A stretch of DNA of 64,000 bases from Lunularia cruciata (taxonomy: Eukaryota; Streptophyta; Marchantiopsida; Lunulariales; Lunulariaceae): positions 44,516,001 through 44,580,000 of the forward strand of contig OX419760.1 of the NCBI GenBank assembly GCA_948567375.1. Reading direction: 5' to 3'. Shown here piece by piece: positions 55,099 through 64,000 of this stretch. A program made the translations under genes and the position numbers. The first letter of the stretch is position 1. Every line of letters begins with the position of its first letter. The notes below the pieces were generated by a model. It was given only the letters and a program-made list of their open reading frames with translations, ran no database searches and had not been told where the DNA came from.

Positions 55099-55404
55099 TT
55101 GGCCTACTGTAGGAGTATAACAATAAAGTTAACAAAGAACATCTTCCGGGCCAAGCTTGTTGGTCTAACAAGAACAAGGACAGAGTTGTGGGGATACTAT
55201 TGTTATGGGGAGGAATTTATTGATGCAGTTGGCTTGGATTGGATGCTCAATTCAAAAGTGTTTTGCAATGGTGCAATTGCCAATTTTCATGATGTATGTA
55301 TCAATACAAAGGTGCATATCATCAAATGTGATTTGTTTGCAATACCATCCTCAAACAAGAAGTTTGAGGGATCAAACATAGGAATTGGGATGCCACTGAA
55401 GTAG
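55099..55404 (+). CDS. Unidentified 101-aa open frame
   Basis: The frame reads ...TRTELWGYYCYGEEFIDAVG, then LDWMLNSKVFCNGAIANFHD. I do not recognise it. It lies downstream of the transposase remains on the opposite strand and may be part of that element's cargo or chance. No start context, signal peptide or repeats were seen. Confidence 0.2.
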   Translation: MAYCRSITIKLTKNIFRAKLVGLTRTRTELWGYYCYGEEFIDAVGLDWMLNSKVFCNGAIANFHDVCINTKVHIIKCDLFAIPSSNKKFEGSNIGIGMPLK

Positions 55405-55419
55405 CTTGGATATTTCTTG

Positions 55420-56960
55420 ATAATTCCTTGTAACTGCAGATATAATTAGCACTTATCCCATATGCCATTCAGATTGAGGGACAACCCATAACAATCATGC
55501 CTTGCATGCATAGGTAAAGCCCTCATTGTCTTGCATCGGATTTACCACACACACCAAGTGTGCTGCAACCTTCAATAAGAAGGAATAGCTGGGATGTAGC
55601 AGCTTTCCACTACCAAGGGACCAGTTTTATTCCTTGATCACGTGTAACTTGTATGCATCCCAAGATGCCATCCACTCTTGCTTGATCTTAGCAATAACAA
55701 AAAAATCACAAGGTTGTGTCAAATGCATAGAGTTTGGCGGCAGCTGCTTGACAATTGTGTTGATGGTAGCTAGGGCAACAATGAGGTCATAGGTTTCAGT
55801 GTGATAACCACAATTGTCCATAGAGATGGTCTACTTGTGACCCATAGGGTCATGTTTCATTGCATGGATCTCTCTTGCCCACTCTGGAAAGACAATCCTA
55901 ATGTTCCAACCTTTTGGCCCTGTCCAGTAGCAAGCACCCAGCACATTTTTGAGGATATTACAAAGGAGGTATGACCATTTTAGGTTCTAGAATATCATCA
56001 TTTGGGTCTGGATACTGGCTCTGACTCCACCCCCGTGAGGCACACAATCATGGTCATACTTTTGCCTCCAGAACCAACATTGGCGTGCTTGGCATTCTCA
56101 TCTCCAACATCCTAGCACCTAACGTCTTTCAGTTGTCCCTGTTAGTCACATAATGGGCCTCAAAAAAATTCTTGACCATATCTTCCTCTAATTTGCACAA
56201 ATTGAACAATCAGCACACCTCTCCCAGGTGAAATACAACCATTATCTCTAGATGTGGTTGGTGTTCTTTGTTGGTTGAGAGCTTACCGGTCTGATGGCGC
56301 ATCACAAAGCTCCAGCGTTCTTGAAATGTAATGATCCAGCATAGATTCACCACTTGTATGCAAAGCATTCCCTTTGCAGCTATAGATAAATCATCAGATG
56401 GTTTTTGGACCACATCATCTTCTCAGAACTCATTCATGAGTATCATTTTGGCAAAGGCCAGCAAATGCCTTGGGCTGAACTTCACTGCAGTGCTTTTTAA
56501 ATGGAAAGATTCCTCATGCAGCCTCTCCACCGATGGCTCACGCTTGCACCCTCTACCTGCCATTGCCTTGAGCAAAACCCATTTCTTGGGACCACCAGCA
56601 TGGTTTACTGAAATGAACATCAGCTCTCCAACATGAGCTTGGCCAATGGCAGCAAAGAAATTATCCTTATCCTTTCACCAACGAGAGGCCTTCTGCAGGT
56701 TTGCTTTTTTTGGGTGATCAGAACAAGGTGGGATGTGCTTTCACCACATTTGAAATAATCAACTGCTATGTGCCGCATGAGTTGACCTCATTGACCACCT
56801 ACTTATAATCTTGCTATGATCGGTGTTGATGGACATGCTCTACCGCCAAAACTTTCCTGATCTTGACATGATCACTTCAATTTGTACACCGCATGCCTAA
56901 CAGGGTGGAGATGGGAAATCTTCTTGTTTGATCATTTCCACTTTGTTTGTGTTCATCATC
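55420..56960 (-). pseudogene. Pogo/jerky-like DDE transposase fossil
   Basis: Minus-strand pieces in order: 56,423-56,620 with KAMAGRGCKREPSVERLHEE and VKFSPRHLLAFAK (DNA-binding helix-turn-helix region); 56,210-56,413; about 55,850-55,930 with GPKGWNIRIVFPEWAREIHA; 55,627-55,821 with SMDNCGYHT (second catalytic Asp) and LPPNSMHLTQPCDFFVIAKI; then GSGKLLHPSYSFLLKVAA to about 55,440. The D-N-x-x-x-H and PPNS.HL.QP.D signatures define the DDE_1 group of the pogo/Tigger/jerky branch. It is broken by stops and shifts. Terminal repeats were not found. Confidence 0.75.
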
Positions 56961-57264
56961 CTGGTCATCCCGACTTGCCCTTTGATGTTGAATCACCAAT
57001 GTGATTGGCTGGCTGTAAACATGAAGAGCTTACTAGAGTAGAAGGTAAATTTAAATAGTTGATGTTTCAACAAAAGACACTATCGATAGTTTGTCCCACG
57101 ATCTTGCAGACTTGGTGTGTTAGACAGGCCTGGAGCCGCACTAAAACACCTATGCCACAATTTGTTGAAAAAAGAAAAAGAGATTTAGTGGAACACCCCA
57201 ATATTAGTGTGTGCCACACTATTTACTTTACCACACTAAATATATTCCCACACTAATTACTATG
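56961..57264. other. Unassigned stretch before duplicated segment D2
   Basis: Nothing recognised. Homology to D1 begins at about 57,265. Confidence 0.4.
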
Positions 57265-57588
57265 ACCCATGTAGTGTTCGTGGAATCGGTTATCATATAG
57301 GGCTGACGCCCCGTCAACAGGGTCGCTTAAGTCTCCTTGCCCACGTCTCGGACATAGTAGGTCGGCTTGATGTATCTGTTATGTATTATTATGTATTATC
57401 CTTGTAGGGTTGATAGATTTCTTATCCTTCTTCTTATCTTACGCGATCGCTTTTCTTTCGCTTGATGGATCTTCCCATGCTTCTTCTTTTGGTTCCCATC
57501 TCATCCCGTGAGAGTGGCCTGTGTGGGTTCCTTTCCGTCGAATATAGGTTGTCGGATAAAAGTTTATCATTCCACTTTTCGAACCCTC

Positions 57589-57703
57589 AGTAGTAAAGAA
57601 GGCGACCGCGTAGGAAAAACGAAGGATGGGAAGACCCATCAAGCCGTACAAGGGAGAGAAAAAAAAAGTGACATGGGGCTAAGCCCCAATAGAGTCTATA
57701 AGC
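57589..57703 (+). mobile_element. Short dispersed element in D2, copy 1
   Basis: Flanked by cgaaccctc (57,580-57,588) and cgaactctc (57,704-57,712). The empty site in D1 is tggaaccctctctgag at 16,919-16,934. The core runs ggcgaccgcgtaggaaaa ... gacccatcaagccgtacaag ... GGGGCTAAGCCCC. Confidence 0.8.
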
Positions 57704-57735
57704 TCGAACTCTCTAAGCACCATCCAACACGAAGA

Positions 57736-58029
57736 TCACGTGGGAATGAACTGCATGTTGACAATTGACCGACCACCTAGAGAACCTCCTCTGAATTTTC
57801 TGATGTAGGGAAGTGCCAATTGAATTGGGTTCCGGTGATCGATCTGCATGTTCGGCACCTGGTCATCGAACCTCGATCCGATAAGTTGCACTACTATATA
57901 GGCCCACCAATGTGCTGTAGCTGCTCTAGTATTGTATACCTCGAAGAAGACTCGATATTGAAGTCCTTGACTTAAGTAAATGAAAGACCCATATTTTGTC
58001 ATGTGCATATCCACCGACCGTACGTTCAA
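57736..58029 (-). CDS. Unidentified duplicated gene, D2 copy (last exon?)
   Basis: The 97-aa frame reads VDMHMTKYGSFIYLSQ, LQYRVFFEVYNTRAATAHWW, SRFDDQVPNM, RKFRGGSLGG and ends SIVNMQFIPT-stop. Its D1 counterpart at 17,005-17,283 conserves the protein pattern but has a frameshift near the C-terminus. The listed first Met may not be the true start, because similarity extends upstream (KIFNVQS/RTVGG region), so an upstream exon is likely. No family is recognised: no signal peptide, transmembrane segment or known motif was seen. Substitutions between copies are concentrated away from the aromatic/charged core, which supports a real coding origin. Confidence 0.4.
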   Translation of the reverse strand: MNVRSVDMHMTKYGSFIYLSQGLQYRVFFEVYNTRAATAHWWAYIVVQLIGSRFDDQVPNMQIDHRNPIQLALPYIRKFRGGSLGGRSIVNMQFIPT

Positions 58030-58209
58030 AATCTTCTTTCTGCATATTCTCAGTAGTAACTACGTACAGACAAAAAAGTATATGAACTACTAGAAAGTTT
58101 GTAAAATTAAGTTAAAATTGATAGATCAAAATCTTACTACTAAAGATATTTTTGTATGCAAGCATCCCTCCAGCTTTACGAGTGTAAAGGTTTGTGAATA
58201 AAAGCGGGG

Positions 58210-58307
58210 AAAAAGGCGACCGCGTAGGAAAAATGAAGGATGGGAAGACCCCATCAAGCCGTACAAGGGAGAGACAAATAAGAGGTAACATGGGGCTAAG
58301 CCCCAAT
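58210..58307 (+). mobile_element. Short dispersed element in D2, copy 2 (98 bp)
   Basis: Flanked by aataaaagcgggg (58,197-58,209) and aataaaagcaggg (58,308-58,320), 12 of 13 identical. The D1 empty site is ccaaaagaatgg at about 17,650-17,661. The core is nearly identical to the 57,589 copy and is the reverse complement of the 404-488 core. It ends with the palindrome GGGGCTAAGCCCC. Confidence 0.85.
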
Positions 58308-58640
58308 AATAAAAGCAGGGTAAGTACTATTGAGAATGAATGTTCTAAGACTTGTGTAAAGTTGATCCACTTATCGTTCATTGTTTGTTGAAACCAATTC
58401 ACCCTACACTAGTAAAAGGTAGAAAACTCAGAAGTATCGAGTATCAAATAGAGAAGACCAAATTGCCAACATGTAATAATATTGTATTTTATTTCAACAA
58501 ATCAACGGGAAGATATAGCTCATATATCGTAAAAGACATCATGGTCCTTGATATAAAATGAATCTAGAAGATCAATACAATCGTTTGAGTTTGTTATTTC
58601 GCTACTTGGACATTGTCTTAATATATGAGGAACGGAAGCA

Positions 58641-59674
58641 GAAGTCGTTCTCCAAAAACAGTTGGGCCCGAACTGATGATCCCAACAAGAGACATGCAAT
58701 GGGTTTGAATTAGCCAATTGCGGAATTCCTTTAGTAAACAGGTGCTCTCGTAAATTTGTATGGATGTATGGATATTACTCACAGTTATTTCTGAATTTCT
58801 CTTGTTTATTTGATAAAGTTGTGTTCAATTTCTCAAAAGAATGTCCTATAATTTTTCAATATGGTGTTAGATAATTTTAGTGGGATGTTATGTTGAATTT
58901 AACTGAAGTTGGTCCATTCCCCTAGCGATAACATAAATTCATTCAACTTTTGTATCAGGTTTATTTAGTCGGATCTTACGTTAATATTACTGGAAAGTCA
59001 TCCCTCTCGTTACCATAATTTTCTGGCCTAATTTGTGCAAGACGGGCGGAAACTGAAGACATCCTGATAAGAAAGTACATGCATGCAAGCCTAAACAATT
59101 AGGAATTGAGAAAAACATCCAAACTAAATCTATCCAAGGCAGAAGCAATACATTCCATATATACAAATGAATTTGATATCTACCGCGGTAAAAATTAAAT
59201 GCTATTGTCTCATATCTAACGGAAGAAGCGTGCCTTCCCGAGTAAGGCACAAGAGATGCATTTCGAAGGAAAGGAAATGATCTAGAAAGGAAGAAAACGC
59301 ATTTCAAACCAAAGATATCGAACAAATAGAAAATATAGTGTTAGTATGTAGTAGATGGGATAGAATATATCACATCTTATTCTTTGAACGAATAGTAAAC
59401 ATAAAGGGTTTTATTACTCTTTTATGGATATTTTACAAATACTAATAGTAGCATTTGTTTGGGTAGGAGCGAGGATTTTTTGAGAATTTATACGGCGGAG
59501 AATACTATATTTGTGAAAGCTATGGGTCACCTTACAAGGTGATCCATAATTTTGCATGTGATAGGATAAACCATAAATAGTATTGACAAATCGTTATTGA
59601 GAATTTTAGTTCAAAATTTTAAATAGAACACTTACACCCTAGGAGATTCGTATTTTCTTTCCTTTATCATATCA
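58641..59674. other. Unassigned AT-rich stretch
   Basis: About 1 kb between the end of D2 homology and the LTR start at 59,675. The minus-strand frame 58,987-59,325 (112 aa) is unsupported. No repeats were recognised. Confidence 0.4.
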
Positions 59675-60269
59675 CGCCATTTGTAGTGTCGCATTTAGAT
59701 TGCTCAAATATTGAAGTTCCAATAACAATAGTTAGAGATATTTTGGCAGTTACTCATAGAACACTTTTTGACGGTCAGATTTCAGGTTTAGGGTACCGTC
59801 ACTTGCACAGTCTGCACCGTCAGCGGGACTGTTGGGATGAGACCTAGGTCAAAATCAGGGGTATACCTTGGGAGTATAGCTCCAAAGAGCTCACTTCTCT
59901 GATGTTGAGCATTTGAGTTCTTGGCTAGAGTGGATAGATAGCCAACAAGCGTCACTTGGAGTATTTTAGTTAGAGTAGGTGTGGCTTGATTGTAATCAAT
60001 GCCATGTTGTTGGCAAGTTGTTGAGGATCAAATCAAGTATTGATCTAAGTTCAATTGATTCGAGTTGTAAACAATCTGATTATATCAGAGAAGTGAGGCA
60101 GGGGGAAATTGGGTGCAAGAACTGTGAGTGTTGGTGGTATCTCCAAGCTTGGTGGATTGTGATGTCTCCATCGAGTAGTTCAGATTTCCCTTAGAGAGTG
60201 TGTGTGCGGAAGCACTGGCAAAATTTGGAGCCAATGAAGAAGCAATTTCAAGCGGTGTCGGGGAATTTG

Positions 60270-61214
60270 TTTGGCCTCGAGAGTGCACCAAGCACCTGGC
60301 TGCTTGTGCTCAAATTGTCTTTATTGTAGTTGATTTAGAGTTTCTCGTAGACTATCATTCTCTTGCTCTTCCTGGTGGAAACCTCAGCTCTCTAAGAATT
60401 TGGGGTTTTCTTTGTTTCTTGAGGTTGGGTTTCTCATGGGTTTGTGTTTGTTCTTGGCCTTCACAGAACTGGCTAGCTCACACGGTTTCATCTACGGTTT
60501 TGGACCTGACAATTCCTACAAATGGCTGGGAATTTTACAAACAAAAAATAGTTTCTATTCGGGCTCAACCCGGCACCCAAACTTTTGAATCAAACCATTC
60601 ATATAGACAGACTGAGAGCTCCTAAAATGGAGCTTCCTCGATGCTAGTCACAGCTCGAACACACTTTCATCTTAGGAATTGTCATTCATAAAATTTCAGC
60701 TACGGGGTTCACAAGTTTGGACAAGCCATCCAACTCCAGTTCAAACAGTGTTTGCATTAACTTATGACAGAAAATCATTTCAGCTACCACTTTTCACACA
60801 CACGCTCTCTGACAACATTAAAGACAACTCATCCTTCGAACCTCTTCCTTCACCTTCCAGCAGCACTCCCATCAATGCCTCCTTGCAAAGATTTATGTTC
60901 TCAGCCAAACTTCCTTCCATGAAATGCCCTCAGCTCTCCTGCCCACATGAATCAATTCTTGACCTCTTAACTGTTCCAATCACTGCCAAAAACTTCAGCC
61001 ACATTTTTCATGAAAACCTCTTTCTCCACACATAGCTCCTCAATTTTCCACTTCTCAGAAAACCCTTGATGCATTCCCCAGTCTCGTGTTCCTTAAAACC
61101 AGTCCTCTTCTTCCTTCAAAATCCATTCACAAAATACTTCCCCTCTTTGTCCAAACCCCTCGAAGGCTCCCTTATCTAGACTTTTAACCAAAACTCTGTC
61201 CTCTCAAAAAAAAT
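60270..61214. other. Left part of the LTR insertion, no recognised gene
   Basis: Contains a plus-strand frame with a hydrophobic start (ATG at about 60,436: MGLCLFLAFTELASS, then a short polar stretch, stop near 60,589) that looks like a signal peptide but has no family match. The remainder is pyrimidine-rich. Confidence 0.3.
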
Positions 61215-62640
61215 AAAAATTTTCATAGTCATTCTTTCCTTTGAGAAGAAACACTTTCTACCCTGCACTCTCAAGTCCTCTGCTTTCATGTGAAAATTTC
61301 CTTTCTGTCCAGCCCTCTCTCTCTTGCATAGTCCTTCATTTTCTTGAGAAGAAATACTTTCTGCCCTAAACTCTCAAGCACTCTACTTTCCTCCCAAAAT
61401 TTCCTTTCTGTCCAGCCCTCTCTCTCCTGCAAAGCCCTTCACTCTCTTGAGAAGAAACACTTTCTGCCTGCACTTTCAAGCCCTCACATTCCTATGAAAA
61501 TTTCATTTCTGTCCCGCCCTCTCTCTCCTGCACAGTCATTCATTCCTTCTAGAAAAAACACTTTTTGCCTTGCTCTCTCAAGCCCTAACAGTCCTACTAA
61601 AATTTCCCTTCTGTCCAAGCACTTACTCTCTTGCACATCCTTCATTCCTTCGAGAAGAAAACTCTTTCTTGCCCTGCTCTCTCAAGCCCTAACAGTCCTG
61701 CAAAATTTCCCTTATGTCCAAACACTCACTCTCCTGCACATCCTTCATTCCCTCGAGAAGAAAACTCTTTCTTGCCCTGCTCTCTCAAGCCCTAACAGTC
61801 CTGCAAAAATTTCCCTTCTGTCCAAGCACTTACTCTCCTGCACATCCTCCATTCCTTCAAGAAGAAAACTCTTTCTTGCCCTGCTGTCTCAAGCCCTAAC
61901 AGTCCTGCAAAAATTTCCCTTCTGTCCAAGCACTTACTCTCTTGCACATCCTTCATTCCTTTGAGAAAAAAAACTCTTTCTTGCCCTGCTGTCTCAAGCC
62001 CTAACAGTCCTGCCAAAAATGTCCCTTCTGTCCAAGCACTTACTCTCCTGCACATTCTTCATTCCTTCGAAAAGAAAACTCTTTCTTGCCCTGCTCTCTC
62101 CAGCCCTAAAAGTCCTCCAAAATTTCCCTTCTGTCCAAGCACTTACTCTCCTGCACATCCTTCATTCCTTCAAGAAGAAAACTCTTTCTTGCCCTGCTGT
62201 CTCAAGCCCTAACAATCCTGCGAAAATTTCCCTTCTATCCAAGCACTTACTCTCCTGCACATCCTCCATTTCTTTGAGAAGAACACCCTTTCTTGATCTG
62301 TTGTCTCAAGCCCTAACATCTTGTGAGGATTTCCCTTCTGTCCAAGCACTTACTCTTCTGCACATCCTTCATTCCTTCAAGAAGAAAACTTTTTCTTGCC
62401 CTGCTGTCTCAAGCCCAAACAGTCTTGCAAAAATTTCCCTTCTGTCCAAGCACTTACTCTCCTGCACATCCTCCATTCCTTCAAGAGGAAAACTCTTTCT
62501 TGCCTTGCTGTCTCAAGCCCTTATAGTCCTGCAAAAATTTCCCTTTTGTCCAAGCACTTACTCTCCTGCACATCCTCCATTCCTTTGAGAAGAAAACCTT
62601 TCTTGCCTTGCTGTCTCAAGCCCTAACATCTTCCAAAACT
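61215..62640. repeat. Minisatellite array, ~103-bp unit, about 13 copies
   Basis: Each unit contains gaaaactctttcttgccctg, ctgtctcaagccctaacag, aatttcccttctgtcc and cttactctcctgcacatcc. The ctgtcc landmark recurs near 61,306, 61,407, 61,509, 61,611, 61,713, 61,817, 61,920, 62,028, 62,131, 62,234, 62,338, 62,441 and 62,545, a spacing of 101-108 bp. It is strongly pyrimidine-rich on plus. Because the unit length varies around 102-105, all three frames stay open for long runs. Confidence 0.9.
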
Positions 62641-62714
62641 CCTCACTGTAAGAAACTCAACTCCTGGAAAGCATTTCTCCCTCAAAAAAGCCCCTTTGCC
62701 ACTTCCCAAAAACC

Positions 62715-63140
62715 TTATGTCAATTCCTGAAAAACTTCCTGCCAGCCCTATTGTCTTTTTGGAAAACTCCTACTATCCAAAAATCACCAACATTTTGCCT
62801 GAAATCCAATGGCCATTCCCAAAGACTTCTTGCCAGCCCTACAGTCTTTCTCAAAAACTCATGTTGTCCAAAAATCACCAAGATTTCTCCTGAAACCCAT
62901 GGCTGTTCTCAAAGACTTCTTGCCAGCCCTATTGTCTTTCTCAAAAACTCTTACTTTCCAAAAATCACCAACATTTCTCCTGAAACCCCATGGCCATTCA
63001 CAAAGACTTCATGCAAGCCCTTCTATCTTTCTCTAAAACTCTTGCTATCCAAAAATCACCAACATTTCTCTTGAAACCCCATGGCCATTCCTGAAGACTT
63101 CCTGCCAGCCCTACTATCTTTCTCCAAAATTCTCCTTTTT
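62715..63140. repeat. Second minisatellite array, ~90-bp unit, 4-5 copies
   Basis: The unit contains caaagacttcttgccagccc, atccaaaaatcaccaacatt and ctgaaaccccatggccattc. Landmarks ccagccct recur near 62,742, 62,833, 62,924 and 63,104. It is pyrimidine-rich like the preceding array but has a different unit. Confidence 0.85.
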
Positions 63141-63701
63141 TAACTGTCTGTCCCTACTTTCTCAAAAGTCCCTTTGAGAATTCCCTTCACAGACCAAACA
63201 CTCCCAACCAACATTTTAGTGAAATTCCCTAAAGGGTTCTTTTGCTCAAAACACTAACTGAAATACTCACATGAGACTTATTTGCTCAAATGGCACTAGA
63301 CAAAATACTCTCTCCAGATTTACTTGCTCAAATTCCACTAAATAAATATTCCCAAGATTCCAATTCCATAAACAAGTCATGTGTAGGTAGATCACAAAGT
63401 TGAGCTCCGAGTGTCGTGTAACACAAAGAAACTTTTGATATTAAGTATTACAAAGGGAAACTCTAGAGCTCACTAAATGGCACCAACTCTTTGTGAATCA
63501 GTTTCCAGACGATAGTGGTAGCCATGATTTTGAGCTTAGAACCAATTTGTTACAAGTTGAGCTCAAAAATGAAAATTGAAGGTGGAGTTGTGAGTAGATC
63601 CTCGCAAATTAAAGATTGGATAAAACCCATTTTTCCAATTTGGCTCAAGTGAAGAGTTAGCTAAGGATTTAGTGGTCAATTATTTTTAGGGATTTACATC
63701 A

Positions 63702-63768
63702 GATTTTATGTCAAACTTATGACAAATTTTACATCAGATTTTACGTCAAATTTTACGTCAGATTTATT
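63702..63768. repeat. Short tandem repeat, ~20-bp unit
   Basis: Three to four copies of ttta.gtcagattttatgtc-like units lie inside the LTR's second half. They are absent from the matching LTR at 46,962-48,207 as far as I can align. Confidence 0.55.
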
Positions 63769-64000
63769 GAAGGAGTTACATAAAATTTTGGCAAGAACTT
63801 GAATCCAATCCTCGGTGATCTTTGGTGATCCTCATAGCTCAAGAAATAGATAAGTACTCCAATTATGTCAAATGCCAAATGGTGGCAGAGTCCATCCTGT
63901 GTTGAGTTATGAGATGGAGGGTTGTTGTTTAGCATTCTTGTGATTGGACCCCCTCCATTCTTTGCTTCTTGTTTGTACATTGTGTTTGTGTGAGGTGCTT

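Larger units (their letters stand above)
57265..58640. repeat. Duplicated host-like segment D2 (partner 16,685-17,975)
   Basis: Same orientation and block order as D1, but with at least two insertions of the short dispersed element (57,589-57,703 and 58,210-58,307) and another ~130-bp insertion around 57,375-57,510. The D1-D2 pair brackets the ~39-kb transposon block. Confidence 0.85.
59675..64000 (+). mobile_element. 5' LTR of the 42.6-48.2 kb gypsy family, with a ~3.2-kb insertion
   Basis: 59,675 to about 60,270 matches the start of the LTR at 48,207 in reverse (gccatttgtagtg, tttttgacggtcagatt, gtgtgcggaagc.ctggc). About 63,510-64,000 matches its second half (accaattt, gagatggagggtt, cttgtgattgga, tttgtgtgaggtgc). 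The element therefore continues past the window edge with its internal region. Between 60,270 and 63,510 is unrelated sequence with two minisatellite arrays. Confidence 0.75.

Noticed and set aside
55099-55404. SET-like or chromatin-domain reading of the 101-aa frame
   Set aside because: A few residues are suggestive, but the order of motifs does not fit. It is left as unidentified.
61344-62588. Long plus-strand open frames (206 and 189 codons) in the 61-62.6 kb region
   Set aside because: They are by-products of the pyrimidine-rich minisatellite. All three frames are open by turns and the sequence is low-complexity.
61215-63140. Regularly spaced repeats resembling a CRISPR array
   Set aside because: The whole unit repeats without unique spacers, and the context is eukaryotic retrotransposon sequence.
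1-64000. tRNA, rRNA or other structured RNA genes
   Set aside because: No cloverleaf with proper A and B boxes or rRNA-like stretch was recognised by eye. A covariance-model scan would be needed to exclude small RNAs.

Overview
The window looks like a stretch of land-plant nuclear genome. The genes have introns with GT-AG borders. Most of the sequence is nested, decayed Ty3/gypsy LTR retrotransposons, and Helitron and pogo-like transposase fossils are also present. The transposon copies are AT-rich, CpG-poor and full of TAG/TAA/TGA stops at positions where CAG/CAA/CGA would be expected, which is the pattern of old methylation-driven C-to-T decay. The two host-like islands (about 1-3.4 kb and 8.8-18 kb) keep more CpG. 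The species cannot be named from sequence alone. The retrotransposon lineages and the SERAC1-type hydrolase family would fit a bryophyte, lycophyte or gymnosperm-grade genome; that is inference.

Left part (1-18 kb). A segment of about 3.1 kb occurs twice in the same orientation (about 70-3,230 and 9,690-12,800). Each copy carries a three-exon minus-strand gene for a SERAC1-like alpha/beta hydrolase whose nucleophile elbow reads GHDLGG, with Asp where Ser is expected. Both gene models are intact with matching phase-0 splice sites. Copy 1 has a ~114-bp element inserted into its last coding residues. Between the copies lies a truncated minus-strand gypsy element (3.4-8.65 kb). Copy 2 is flanked by inverted copies of a ~450-bp unidentified sequence, and a foldback element sits at about 13 kb.

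Middle (18-53.5 kb). This is a transposon block: Helitron helicase remains (20.2-21.6 kb); a chromovirus-type LTR and gag fragment (21.6-22.7 kb); an antisense giant-LTR fragment (22.9-25.7 kb); a decayed chromovirus (25.7-29.4 kb); a Tat/Athila-like gypsy (29.4-41.6 kb) whose leader was hit by a 3,781-bp solo LTR flanked by the 5-bp duplication catat; another Tat/Athila-type LTR (41.9-42.6 kb); a different gypsy with good gag and RT (42.6-48.2 kb); a chromovirus integrase-chromodomain-LTR end (48.2-50.0 kb); a further giant-LTR fragment (50.0-51.9 kb); and an integrase fragment (51.9-52.55 kb).

The most unusual object is the giant LTR family. Its LTRs (TGTG...CACA, up to ~3.8 kb) carry a long reading frame for an acidic coiled-coil protein that I do not recognise. 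It is seen in five or six separate copies, with a conserved C-terminus (VDIG-x-D/E-stop).

Right part (53.5-64 kb). A pogo/jerky-like transposase fossil (55.4-57.0 kb) is followed by a second copy (57.27-58.64 kb) of a host-like segment also found at 16.69-17.98 kb; the ~39-kb transposon block lies between the two. The window ends inside an LTR of the 42.6-48.2 kb gypsy family (59.7 kb to the edge), which is interrupted by ~3.2 kb holding two minisatellite arrays. Three insertions of one ~100-bp dispersed element can be read against empty sites in the paralogous segments.
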